From NCBI GenBank assembly GCA_964017195.1, contig OZ024894.1, positions 32,556,284-32,620,283 on the forward strand: a stretch of 64,000 nt of DNA, read 5' to 3'. The DNA comes from Siderastrea radians (lineage: Eukaryota; Cnidaria; Anthozoa; Scleractinia; Rhizangiidae). Each line of letters opens with the position of its first letter. Positions within the stretch are counted from its first letter, which is position 1. Below, piece by piece: positions 1-12,490 of this stretch. Made by a program: the position numbers and the translations under genes. The notes under the pieces are model-generated. The model did no database searches and was not told where the DNA came from. It saw only the letters and a list, made by a program, of their open reading frames with translations.

Positions 1-3000
1 TGTAACTGCTTAGCCTTGCCATTTCTCCGAGTGTTTTACAATCAGTATTACACTGGGCATTGTGAAGTAAATGGAGCCACTTTTTAATTATGAAAAACTA
101 CATGTAATTGCAATATTGTCACTAATAGTTCTTTCAACCATGACTTGTCAACATTCAGGGAGAAACTGGAACAACAAATTACACTGTCTTTCAGTCTAGA
201 TACTAGTAACCAAGGTTTCCTGTAGCACAAGCAAGCACCACAAAGAGAAAACGTGCAAGTGTCAGTGTAAGTGTGAGAAAAATGTTATAAGGGGCACGAG
301 TTTCAAAACTGTAATATCATTTAAGATAATTAATCCAAAGAAAATGAAATAGGGCTAAATTTAACTTATTGTGAACAACTTCCCTTTTCTCACTTGTTTA
401 CTCTATTTGGTATGACTTGGTCAATCTCTGTGTATGGGAATGTGACAATACATGCACATTTAACATGGACCAAAAGATATTTCAAAGGTTATCAACCACC
501 TAATAGATTTCAATAATAAGTGCAAAATAGTTTAAAAATCTGAGCTCGAAGTTTACAGAACATGTAACTGTAGCATTATATCTGAGCTCGAAGTTTACAG
601 AACATGTAACTGTAGCATTATATCTTAATGGCGGGTTCATGTTACAAATGTGGCAATGTTTTATGTTTTGAATTGCATGGAGGTGCTATTGCAAAAGCCG
701 GGAGTTTTTTTTACAATGGATCTACAAGTTACAGCTCATATGCAATTAAGGAAATTTTGCTCTTACAACAAGATAGATTTTGATTGGGTCAGGATACTCG
801 TAAGGAACTTTTTATTTCCGTATACGCACGAAAATGTGAATTTATTATGTACGTCTGCTCGAGAAAAATTAACGTATATTTAAGTGATTTGCCAAAGGCG
901 ATGTTTGGCAAGATAAAATTTCAGGATACCCAATGACGTGACATGCAATTCTTTGCTTTCAACGCCACAATCTCAACTGCTAAAGGAAACCTTTGATCAG
1001 AGTTTCGGAAGAGTTCATTAAGTTTGATGGTCTACCTGCGGAAGTCATCGAAATCATGTACAACTCGTGGATTGCAGCTTGTGGCCGATTTATAAAACAA
1101 ACTAAACCACACCGCAATCAACAAGCGCAACATTCAACTCTGTTGAGCATTTGGTAATCATGAAGAAACCCGTTTTGACGCAGCGCCAGCGCGTAAAGAA
1201 GCAGTTTTGCGGTTAGCAACGCCACCAAGATCGACGAGCGAGAAAAACATAATTATCTATTTGGGAGTTTCAAGGGCTTTTCCGAGCCAGCGACAAGGAA
1301 AATCTGATTCCCAAGTGTACATATTATTGGCCCAAGTCAAAAAGTATCAAAGAAGCTAAAAATATGATACAGAATTGAGTCAACTCGCGTTTTCTGGCGA
1401 GCAGCAAGTTTGAAATCAACATTGGCGATCGAGTTCCATTCCGATACATGATCGTTTACATGTTCATTTCACTGATTTACTCACCGAACGAAGGTTGCGT
1501 AACTTGTTCTGTGGAGGAGATTTAAAAAGGTATCCTGAAATCACAACCCCTCCATTCTCCATCTTTGTCATGAGTCTGTTTGGACTTCAGTATCTAACGC
1601 ATTTAGCAGCACTACACACTTTGCTTCGTATCACTTGAGAGTCGACTCGATCGATCACTAACACTTCGCAACGCGGAAGTCGTATTGGCCCGATGAGATT
1701 CTCTGATTGGGTGATTTTAATCACGTGATCACTGTCATGAAACGCCGCTTTCAGCGGCAGCCGACCGAAAAACCCGACAACAACAGCACTAATCCGAAAG
1801 GCGATGGCAAAACAAACCTCGTGTTTCCTGCTTCCTTTCCCAAAATTGGTGCTATTTAAACCTCTCGTGATTTTGACAACATTTATGGAGTAAAAACTTC
1901 CTTAAATTCATCGGACATTAAGTGAATAGCTTGTCAAACGTGTCCACCTCAATTTGGCATTTCACAATTGGGCTCGTGGGCGTAACTAAAAGGTATTTAT
2001 ATTGAGACAGAATCCAGCATGATTTACGTCACTGAAAATTTGCATATCACGAAACAGATATTGTTATGTCTGAATGCCACTCGAAAAAAAATTATACTTG
2101 TGAAATATCAAGACAGAAGTACGAACTCCCGCGAAAATACTGCAAATTAGTCTCCACTTGGATCAGTCCAACAAACAAAAGATACAAACGCACTGTTAAC
2201 GTCTCACTCTATATAAGAAAGGGTTAATTGTATGGAATGAGAGGGCACAAATATTTCAGTTTTCAATACCGACCTCTGCCAATACTAAATCTCTCTCGTT
2301 GGGCACAGTCAGCGAAAGTCAGTCCCGGCCACTGCTATTTTTACATGCCGCTTTCATATTCCTGTTTACTCACTGAAAAACAACATTCTTTTCACTTTCT
2401 AATTTTAATTATTTCCTTTATCAGAGAAAAACAAATAGGATTGTTTATGAAGTAAAAGAGTCGGAGAGAAGAGACTAGAAGTGAATCAAGTTAACACACT
2501 GAGGTTTTTAGATTGGATATTGTACTATGTTTGTTTCTATTTTGAGTGTTTTGGAATAACTTTTGGGTATATTGGGTACCACAGCCGTCTCCTTGGCTGA
2601 CCCTGAGCGATCGGTAGTACTTGCTGGGGGAGTACCTAATTAAGAAAACAATTGCCTCGACTGTCACGACTGAATATCTTTCCGGCGTGATATAGGGCAA
2701 GTCGAGGCATATGCCAACGAAACCACCGAGATCGTGCAGAAAACCGCACAACCAAAACTTTTACTTTAAAGAACGCGTGACAAACGCTGGCCAAACATAG
2801 TCAACATAAAAATAGCAGAGGACTATAGATGATCGATGGGCGATGTAGTGAACTAAAACGGAAAGGGCTGTTACCGAGCTGTTGTTTCTTCAATGTGCCT
2901 TCTTCCCTCGTGTTCAGTGGCAATCAACGGAGGCGTTTTCACCGTCTACAAAAGATCACCGGAAGGGGGGTCTTGACCCATGCTTAATTGTTTTTCTTTG

Positions 3001-5141
3001 GTTGATTTAGGCCAAGTCACGCTTGCAAAGAGGTTTTCCGTTTGAGCTGAAGGCCCGCTAAAAGCCTCGTTGGTGTTGCTGAGGCTGTTTACCTTAGCAG
3101 TATTGAAGGATTCGTGCAATATTGTCGCATCATCGCTATATTCTCGTTTGTTAAGTTTGATACAAAAGTTCACGAAGTCCGTACGTGATATCCATCCTGA
3201 CCTCTAACTTGTTTTACAGGGTAGGTTGTAGCCGCCCCCATGCACGTGTAAACTTAGTGTACAAAGTAGATTAGATGCTTCAGAGGATTAGGAGGATATG
3301 TTTGGTGCTACTAATTATGGCTTTACACAAGGGTGGATTTTTGTTTACGTCATGTTAACGTTTGAAGTGCTGAGCCAGCTAAAAAGGGAAGAAATTCCTG
3401 TTCTCCCATTAATTAATATATATGTGCAAGTCTTCATTTATTGGAGAAAAAAATCGTTCAATCCGGTGTTAATTATATGGATGGTAAACTGAACTGATAG
3501 AAAATCAGCAAAAAAAATTGAGAGCACAGTCACGTAATTGAAAATTGTGAACTCGAGCCGTCGGCGAGGATTTTGCATTATATCGAATTCTCTCAAAGTC
3601 CTTTGAGTATTTGCATCAAGCCATATTAGTAGCAGAAAGTGGACATCGTCTATATTGTATGTTCCGCGACGTCAGACCCGTGTTTACAGATGACTTCATG
3701 TTACACTGAACCACTCAGTGCGCGCGTTTTATAAGGAAATTTTCCAGAGGCGTGGAGGGAAAATTAACTTCCTGTTTACTGTGTTTATGTAAACTTTAAT
3801 GGTTTATTTTTACTAATTGCCATCCAGTACACCATAAACAGCGGAAATTTCACTGAAAAGGGAAAGCACCGATTGCTTTGTTTCTGGGTCGTTTTGTCGC
3901 AGATTACAGGGTAAAAGGGCCAGCTATTTAAAAAGTAACGTGGAATGAAGAAAACGCTATGGCCTCTTATGATTTTATGACGTAGTAAACATGATCGCAT
4001 TACGGAAAAAATTGATTTTCTTTAATCGGCATGCACCACTGCACTGGGAAGACCAAGACTCCTGAAAGCAACAGTATTTTATGTCAATGAGCCAGATTTT
4101 GGAGAAAGGTGGGAAAAATATTGAACACTTGAGACTGAAACAGAGCTTTGGAAAAGTTCGGCTGAATAATAATTGGACCACCGAATAGTTCACGTTGTCC
4201 AGTGCGAGGAGTGAGGAGGATGCCGATACACTGTATGAGTCAATTTTCTTTCAGCAGAAATGAATATTGACGTACATATGGTCACGTATTACTTGAACGA
4301 GATGATGTCATAAAATCCACAAATCCGTCATCTTTTTCTGTGACGTCACAACAATCTCAAGCTTTTGAAAATAAAGTCGCCATGGAAACATTGAGTTCTA
4401 AGAAAAAAATACCACATCGACATATGTTTTAGCGATTAATCCTCTACTGCCGGCTGACCAACGTTTGAAAACTGCACCACAAGAGCTGTAACCTTACGCA
4501 TAGATGGTTAGGAAACTGGGCGCGGCATCACCTTTCCCTGTTAACTGAAAAACGGTTCACAATGACTTCTGGGATAACTGTCTCTTTTGCTTCCTCGTTC
4601 GAGCCTCATCCACACAGCTAGAGCAGTCTAAACATTTCAGAACTTCATTTTGTCTCCGTTTCCATGATTTGAACATTTGTTTCAGGTCAAAAAAGGCGAT
4701 ATTCACTGCGCTAGTTTAGGAAAAGCTTTTTCGCGCCCTGATCTATGCGACTGCTTGATTTTGTTGTCATGACCGTGTACTCCCGATCGGTACCTAAGTA
4801 ATTCGGCCTCGGGTTCGTGTACAACGTCCTCGAAGTGTCTCCGAGTAACATCTATTCGCCATTCTTCGGTTCAAACCTTGATCAAGGTTATCGTCTTTCT
4901 TCTACCTTCGTTTTTGTTTTGCCGCTTTGCGACCTAAGTTAACTCTGTCACCAGGGTACCATATTCACAAAATGGGTAGTACAGTGTATCTACGCGAGTC
5001 GCTGGGCGAGCGGGTTAAATAAGTATTTCCAGATGTTGAAACAGTAGTATTTTCATCGTATTTATTGAAATGGGGATTTCTTCAATAACAATTTTTCAGG
5101 AAATTCTGCTAGGCGTCCCGCCACCCGGATATCCTAACGAG
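1..5141. other. No supportable gene
   Basis: Only short chance frames are present. The longest (2946-3173 minus, 2491-2751 minus) lack convincing splice acceptors or family motifs. Sequence is AT-rich and non-repetitive at this scale apart from the small tandem duplication at 539-622. Confidence 0.6.
539..622. repeat. Two perfect tandem copies of a 42-bp unit
   Basis: 539-580 and 581-622 are identical. Each starts TCTGAGCTCGAAGTTTACAG and ends TAGCATTATA. Confidence 0.95.
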
Positions 5142-6224
5142 TTTAAATCCCGGCGTAACTAATCGATAAATCGATAGCCCAATAAAATCGATATTAATCG
5201 ATTCTAATCAATCAAAAAATCGATACCTTTTTCGGTTGTGACTATCGATTTCATCGATTATTATCGATTTCCATTAATTATCGATTTCATTGGTTTTCAT
5301 TTCCACTCGTGTATATCGTAATTATCTGCTTTTTTTTCAGTTGTTAACAAGATGTTACTCGAGGACATTGTGATCTCTACTTGGACCCGCTTTGTTTGTC
5401 CTGTTCATTAATGACATGTAGCGCAGTGTCGGATAACACCACATTAGCACTTTTTGCGGACGACGCCAAGTGTTTTCGTACGGGAATCCCGAAACCTCGA
5501 GTTTGCACCCGAGTTCGAGTTCGAGTTAGAGTTAGAGTTTTCGAGTTAGAGTTCGAGTTAGATTTCGAGTTAAGAATCGAGATCTTTTCCAAATGACAAA
5601 TTTAAAATGGCTCAAAAGATGCTTCCCCAAAATTCACCACTTCTACATTCCTTTCAAAAAAAGGGGGGGAAAGTCGTTGCGCGTCATGTTGTGCCTTAGT
5701 ATCACAAAATGCTTCTAGAACAAGTGATTCTACAAAGAGAAAAGAAGCCATTTCTGCTTTTCTGTAAATATTTTTCTAAGGGACGAACGTGAAAAAAAAT
5801 GTATCTATCCGCATTACAGATGCAGATAGAGATGGTTGCCCCCCCCCCCCTCTTCCGAGAGCTTGCTCACAGGCGTCCACGGCATTTTTTTAGTTTGAGT
5901 AATACTATTTAGAGCGATTTTTTCTTTTCCCGATATTTTTTTTCCCGTTTGTCGCTGCAGTGATTGATTTTTTCTTCTGCTAAGCTTCAAGTTGAGCTTA
6001 ACAGTTTATGGGGATTTTCTAACGGCTTGCGCAAATGATCTTTGATCCGACCTCAACGAACCCTTGGCGACCGATAATTACTAGGTGAAAGATTCAAAGA
6101 TAGCAAGGGGGTGTGACCCCAAAAAGGACAAAAAAAAGTGACATCCCAGATAAGCCTAGGCTTAGATCTCATTGTCTCGCCGGTGCGAACGTGGATGAGT
6201 GCTGTTGTGTTCTTAGTGGAGAAA

Positions 6225-8119
6225 ATGAGCAAAAGGAGCTATGCTGCTGTTGTATCTGGAAGCGATGGTAAGTTAATAAATTTGTTGCATCGCGTCTGAT
6301 TCATTTTTTTTTTTGGCAACCTTTCGGTCGTAGCAGTGTTTGCAAGTCATACTAATTTAAATGGCCTAGATATAAAGTTAAAGCTTTAGGTGTATGGTTC
6401 TCGATCGACCCTGAAGAAACGGCGGCTTTAAATTATAATGAAAAGGTAGACAAAGTACGAAATATTTTGAGTTGTTGGAAATATCGAAGGTTAACCTTAT
6501 TTGGAAAAATTGCAGTTTTAAAGAGCCTAGTTGCTTCTCAACTTGTCTACATTTTGTCGCCATTACGTACTAATGAGAAGGCAATTAAGGAGGTAAACAA
6601 ACTCTTCTATACGTTCCTTTGGAATGAAAAAGGTGACAAAATCAAACGAGACATCATGATTAATGACTACTCAAATGGTGGCCTCAAGATGATTGATATA
6701 CAGTCTTTCAACAAGTCCCTAAAGGCCACGTGGGTAAAAAAGTATCTGGATAAAGAAAATCAAGGGAAATGGAAACTTTTTTTTGATAAAGAGCTCCAGA
6801 AATATGGAGGCACATTAGCCTTCATGAGTAATCTGAACAAGGAAGACACGACTAACCTTCTTAATGTCTCAAACTGTTTCATCAGTGAGATTCTGTCAAT
6901 TTGGTCCGAAGTTAATTTTGAAGACCTTATCACGTCGGAAAACCAATTTCATGACCAATGTCTGTGGTACAATTCACTCCTTAGAATTAATAACCTCCCG
7001 GTTTTCTACAAAGATTGGCTCAACAAAGGTATCAGAAAAGTAAAGGACTTGAAAGATAGTCACAACAACTTCTTATCTTTGACTGATTTTCAGAGCAAAT
7101 ACAATCTCCCCACTTGCCCCCTTAAGTTTTATGGACTCCTCTCTGCAATCAAATCCCTCTGGAGCAAATGTAAGGGCCTTTGTAATCAAAATCCCAAATA
7201 TGAAAGCTTCCTAGAAAATTTTTCAAAATCTAACCGTGCAAGCCGTCTCATATATGCTAAACTCATATCAAAGAAATCCATTGCGCCAACTCAAAATCAA
7301 CAAAAATGGATTAAGGATTGCAACGAAGACGACAAAGATTTCGATTGGCCTAAAACTTACCTGCTAGCTTCTAAATACACAAAAAGTACAAGACTTTTAG
7401 AGTTCCAATTTAAACTATTACACAGAAGAATAGCAACAAACGATTTTCTAAACAAAGTTGGACTAAAAGACAACTCAAAGTGCTCTTTCTGTGGAAAAGA
7501 ACAGGAGAAGCTTCGGCATCTCTTCTGGGAATGCCCTAAGGTAGTCGTCTACTGGAACTCCTTAACCGCGCTGTTAAATGGACGCAATATTATTACGGAC
7601 AACTACAAATTGGAAATTTCCGTTGCTTTAGGACTGAGGCCGGATTCTTCAAACCACCATCACCAAATTAACTTTTGCTGTCTCTTAGCTAGATACTACA
7701 TCTGGATTTGTAAAAAGAAAGAAACTGCTCCAAGAATAGAAGGCTTCATAAAATACCTGAAATCTGTGTACGATATCGAGGTTAAAACTGGTGCTGAAGT
7801 ACCAAAGAAATGGGAGATTTTGAAGTCTTTATTCTAGAAAGTGCTCTCCTCTACCTCCCCTGCAAGAAGTATACTTCATTATCTAGCCAGTGTGTTACAA
7901 GCCTTGCAATTTCTGCTATTTAAACTATGTCTTACTTTATCGACTGATTCTGTTTGCCTAACACCATTTTTTGCATACTGCGTTGTTGTTTTTTTTTCTC
8001 TACATAACGTAGCTTGTGTGACGCCCCTTTTTTTTAGCAGCTTGTAAATTGTTGTTTTGCTACTTGTTACTGTCCATTTTGTAAACTTTCTGTGTACTTT
8101 AATAAAGGATTGCTTGACC

Positions 8120-8157
<38 letters not shown>

Positions 8158-11100
8158 ATACTAATTGCCCACGTGCTTTCATTTACAGGGTCGTCGGACT
8201 CCGATCCAGAGTTAATTTCCAGGTGTGTGTCTGTTATTTTTTTAACAAAGTAATTAATCACAGATATAAAAAGGTGTGGGAAGGCCTGCACGACTCTTAC
8301 TTCACGTCTTTGTAAGCCGCGCCTTAGATCACTCGGTCTTTCGACCAATTTAGCTTCTTGTATTTTTGTAGTGGGTTAAGTCTGGAGGATTTTTAAATGG
8401 AGACTGAATAGAGCCGTGAAAATTAAGGCGTCGCATTTTAAGTACTGTTACTGTGTAAAGGTCATGTCTGCTATTTGTATGACGGACTCCTGCGGCTCTA
8501 CGCCTGTTTGTAATATTTGACCTTTGCTCGTCTGTAAAGCGACTTCTAATGCCGCTCTTTGCATATTAGATTGTTGAATTTGGCTCGTTTACGGACTTGA
8601 TAGGTTTTTCAGCCTTTAATGCTTAAATTTCTGACAATAAAGGATCCGAATTATTATCTGCAACTTGACGCATTATTATCTGCATTTTAAGGACTGTTAC
8701 TGTGTAAAGGTCATGTCTGCTCTTTGTACGTGTATGACGGACTCCTGCGGCTTTACGCCTGTTTGTAATATTTGACCTTTGCTCGTCTGTAAAGCGACTT
8801 CTAATGCCGCTCTTGGCATATTAGATTGTTGAATTTGGCTCGTTTACGGACTTGATAGGTTTTTCAGCCTTTAATGCTTAAATTTCTGACAATAAAGGAT
8901 CCGAATTATTATCTGCAACTTGACGAGTTTCTTTGTTTGTAGTGCCGGGCCCGGCTAATATTATCTTAAAAACTCTGTTGCAGGATGTAGGGTTTCGCAT
9001 CACGGAGTGTGATCTATAGACCCATCTCGAAGACGTCAAGTTAGGGTTAGGGTTAAAGACGTGAAGTAGGAGTCGTGCAGGCTATCCTACACCCTTTTAT
9101 ATCTGTGATTGATTGTTTATTGGGAGGCCCCGTTCTACTTCATCTGAGTAGCATCATACGTGAGCACTTGAACCAAACATCAAAGAGGAGAAAACAACGA
9201 GCAATGCGCACCACATTCAAATCGCCTACACGGCCAATTATGCAAAAACTATGTGCATGCCTAATAACTTACAACTCCTCATTCTAAACGTCCACAAAAG
9301 TGCCTAAGACTGGCCTTGAACCAATGCCGCCCAAATAAGTAAACGTGTGAGCATCGTTTATAAGGTGATTCCATCGAAAAAGAAGTTGTGATGAGAATTT
9401 GTTGAAACTTTGCACAGTTACTAATTACACCTAGTACATGAAAAACATAAAATAAAAAGAGGGGATCACCGTGTCTGATTTCACGCTACGGGGCTGTAGT
9501 ATATTAGGTACTTTGCTATCTTTAGACAGCAATATGAAAAAAACCTATCCTTGTACTAGAGACACCCATTACTTCAACAAAGTTATAACTAGCAATGAAA
9601 TATAAGCATTATTCTTATGACAGAAAAACAACGTTACAGTAAAATGTCTTAAAATTGCCGTAACAACTAAACTACTTTGAAATAATAGGCAAATCGAGCG
9701 TCTGCACGGTTGCAGTGAAACGCCTAAAATCTGACTGTAACAGTGAATCAACCGGAATATCTCAAAAATGAATAATGAAAAATTCTTCAAATTTGAATAT
9801 ATCATGTAAAGTCGTATTTTCCTTAAATAAATGGAATAAAAAAGAGGGGTCACCGAGTTCGTTTGGGAGAAAACGACCATTTATTTCTCTGAACAGCTCA
9901 GCTTCCATAGAAAACCTATCAAGTTCCGAACGCGCGCGCGCTCGTGCGCGCGCTAATCACGCAAAAAATGATGCGCAGAAAGAATGCGCAAAGCAATTGA
10001 ATGGAATCACCTTATAAGCACTCAATAAACACCACAGAGGAATAGCAGGACCGAGGGATTGTTAAATGTTCGCATAAATCACCGAGGAGTCCGGACCCGC
10101 CAAAGAAGATCAGACCCGCCGAGGAAACCAGTCAAAAAAGCGCCGCCATCACGAAACTTCCGGACCAGAGGAGCAAAGTGAGCAGGACAATGCGTACTAC
10201 ATTCAAAGCAACTACACTGCAGTTTACGCAGTTTATGAACAATATGTGCAACCTAACAGAGAGTGCTATAATTTCAAAGAACGCAGTCTAGACAAACACA
10301 CAGCTTCAAACAGGAAAAGATCGAAAACCACATTTGACAGTTGGCTACCTTTGGGTAGCCAATAGAAATCCAGGATTTTCGATCCGCACAGTGGGTATAT
10401 ATACACGACAGAAAACCTATGCCAAACAGAATGTCTTGTCATTCTCGCAAAGTACACGAGCTTGAATAAAGCATAACTCACAAAGCCAATACCGGCAACT
10501 GATGAGACCCATGTGGAGGGTCGAAACCATGGTCTTGCCTGTACATATTGGCATATTTGAACACGCAGTCAATGGAATTGCTGACCGCAACAGGAGGAAA
10601 GATATCTAGCTCCTAGACAGGAAACTCACAGTTTCAGGAGGAGTTAGTCACACATATTTGACTGAAGCTGAGTTCAGCCATCTATTACACGTTGCATAGC
10701 TCTAAAGAAGTTACAACTTCAATTTCTTGACGAGATGGGTCTATAGATCACACTCCGTGATGCGAAACCCTACATCCTGCAACAGAGTTTTTAAGACAAT
10801 ATTAGCCGGGCCCGGCGCTACAAACAAAGAAACTCGTCAAGTTGCAGATAACATTTCGTATCCTTTATTGTCAGAAATTTAAGCACTAGAGGCTGAAAAA
10901 CCTATCAAGTCCGTAAACGAGCCAAATTCAACAATCTAATATGCCAAGAGCGGCATTAAAAGTCGCTTTACAGACGATCAAAGGTCAAATATTACAAACA
11001 GGCGTAGAGCCGTAGGAGTCCATCATACAAATAGCAGACATGACCTTTACACAGTAACAGTCCTTAAAATGCGACGCCTTAATTTTAACGGCTCTATTCA

Positions 11101-12490
11101 GTCTCCATTTAAAAATCCTCCAGACTTAACCCACTACAAAAACACAAGAAGCTAAATTGGTCGAAAGACCGAGTGATCTAAGGCGCGGCTTACAAAGACG
11201 TGAAGTAGGAGTCGTGCAGGCCTTCCCACACCCTTTTATATCCATTTTTGATATATTGGTAGGAAGAGCGAGATATGTTCATTGTTTCAATGCCTTACAA
11301 CGTGTACATTACATGTAATTTACATCACCAGCATTTTGGGCATTGTTGATGCTTATAGGGCGTGTGCACGTGATGTTATTGACTCTACTACAATGCAACG
11401 CGCGCTTTTGTTTAAGTTGTGAAGTTTTCGAAAACTTTGGGGTTTCGTATCATACGGAACCTTCGCTGATACGCGCCTTGCATTGTGGTGCTTGCGTCGT
11501 AAGTGAAAAGAAGCCCATTTCTATTATTGACCGTATGTACAGCAGTAGGCTATGCTTTTCTTTTTAAGATTTTAATTAGTACATGTCACCTCTTTTGCAG
11601 TTTTTGCGACAAAAGTCAAACGCTTATTGCAATAACAAGATTGAATGTTGCAACTGGTAATAGACGGAAACTATAAAGCGATGAAATGAAATTGTTGTTT
11701 AAGTGAAATGTAGGAGTGAAAAAAAAAACAGAAGAAAGGGATACACTGATACGCCCAGTTTGTAATTCTTGCATCTTTTAACTATCGGCACACCAACATT
11801 AAAGCGGTACTATGATAAATAAAATCACTTTTATTTTTTCTTCGAAACATTTTAAACCTTAATTTCAACAAGAAGACTGTTTATTTAAACTGCATTTTTC
11901 CGATTTAATAGTCCGCCATTATTACACCCGAAAGGTTATAATGACGTCATTCACTCAAGAGCTTTAGAATGCAGCGCGTGTGAAAGTGCCTTATTTAGTA
12001 TGCAGCACCGGAGTTTTGAGCTTTCAGACTCTCAAACTCGTGTTTTGCATAATTTGTAAGCTGTGTTCACGCACTGCATTCTACAGCTCTTGAGTGAATG
12101 ATGCCATTGTATCCTTTCTGGTGTAATAATGGCGGACCATTAAAACGGAAAATTGCAGTTTAAATAAGCGGTCTTCTTCTCAAAATTATGGCTTAAGATT
12201 TCGCTTGGGGAGTGCTTAGTAAACATAGCTTCGAAACCCGAGGAAAAAATAAGACTGAGTTTTTGATCGTAGTACCACTTTGAGTGGACACTTCTCCTTT
12301 TCCCTAGGTTGTCCCGTCATGGAGGTTCCGCTGTAGTGCATGTACTGTTAGAGGAAGGCTTGTTGATTAATAAAAGTTTGCATTTTTCAAGCACTGAATA
12401 GCCGGGTAACATTTCAGGTTTCTTTCTAGCTGTGATTTTGTACAAGAGTCGGTCAGAACTTCACGCCATCGCAAGGGCGTCGACGGGTAA
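6225..12490 (+). CDS. Possible small intron-containing gene inside the 7.2-kb transposon
   Basis: Candidate exons are 6225-6267 (ATG, codons MSKRSYAAVVSGSD, then G|GTAAGT), 8189-8222 (acceptor TTTACAG, codons GSSDSDPELIS, donor GTGTGT) and 12430-12490 (acceptor TTTCTAG, ending in TAA). Phases 1 and 2 match at both junctions, giving about 45 codons rich in Ser and charged residues. The first two exons are persuasive; the third is weak because the intron holds about 4 kb of later insertions and exons may be missing. I recognise no domain. It could be the N-terminus of a lost transposase or a captured host fragment. Confidence 0.35.
6358..8152 (+). mobile_element. 5'-truncated Tx1/L1-like LINE with poly(A) tail
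   Basis: It is flanked by the 14-bp duplication AAGTCATACTAATT (6344-6357, 8153-8166), has AATAAA at 8101-8106 and ends in an A-tract from 8121. It sits in the first intron of the putative small gene of the host transposon. Perfect duplications and a clean tail suggest a fairly young insertion. Confidence 0.92.
6376..7837 (+). CDS. LINE ORF2 C-terminal region (Tx1/L1-like) with zinc-binding zf-RVT
   Basis: The frame is open from about 6376, upstream of the first obvious start, so it is a truncated ORF2 and not a complete gene. It carries the post-RT conserved region (WKYRRLTLFGKIAVLKS, FLWNEKGDKIKRD, GGLKMIDIQSFNKSLKATW). Near its end is a zf-RVT type motif, CSFCGKEQEKLRHLFWEC. The YxDD core and endonuclease are absent. 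The product would not be active on its own. Confidence 0.9.
8434..8930. repeat. Tandem pair of ~249-bp units
   Basis: ACTGTTACTGTGTAAAGGTC begins at 8444 and again at 8693. The copies run in parallel through CTCCTGCGGCT, GACCTTTGCTCGTCTG and TTGATAGGTTTTTCAGCC to GACAATAAAGGATCC. They lie in the left arm of the foldback; the right arm carries only one copy. Confidence 0.9.
9041..9055. repeat. Short interstitial telomere-like run
   Basis: TTAGGGTTAGGGTTA lies just at the inner end of the left foldback arm. The right arm lacks it. Two and a half units is short enough to be chance. Confidence 0.6.
9364..10011. mobile_element. TTAA-type MITE, GGTGATTCC family (copy 1)
   Basis: Ends are GGTGATTCCAT and ATGGAATCACC, flanked by TTATAA on both sides. 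It is 648 bp. It contains a CG-alternating block (CGCGCGCGCTCGTGCGCGCGC) near one end. The same ends and internal motifs recur, inverted, at 36207-36838. No protein is encoded. Confidence 0.85.
11801..12281. mobile_element. Imperfect foldback element
   Basis: AAAGCGGTACTATGAT at the left faces ATCGTAGTACCACTTT at the right. Inner arms also pair: GTCCGCCATTATTACACC with GGTGTAATAATGGCGGAC, and TCACTCAAGAGCT with AGCTCTTGAGTGA. No clear target duplication. Noncoding. Confidence 0.75.

Larger units (their letters stand above)
8248..11242. repeat. Large foldback (inverted-repeat) structure inside the 7.2-kb element
   Basis: The left arm from 8263 to about 9035 is the reverse complement of 10730-11242 with few differences, apart from one extra tandem unit on the left. 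A second, shorter pairing joins 8248-8302 with 9052-9109. The loop holds a TTAA-family MITE (9364-10011) and unrelated sequence. The arms contain no open frame longer than chance. Confidence 0.85.

Noticed and set aside
2491..2751. Possible 5S rRNA-like stretch around AGTACTTGCTGGGGGAGTAC
   Set aside because: Only a few bases resemble 5S rRNA. The conserved internal promoter boxes are absent.
2946..3173. 75-codon minus-strand frame with balanced composition
   Set aside because: No acceptor with a pyrimidine tract, no start context, no recognised motif and no neighbouring exons.
5381..5596. 71-codon plus-strand frame ending in a VRVRVRV run
   Set aside because: It fuses the broken RT core to the CGAGTT array of the inserted transposon across the insertion boundary; it is not a gene.
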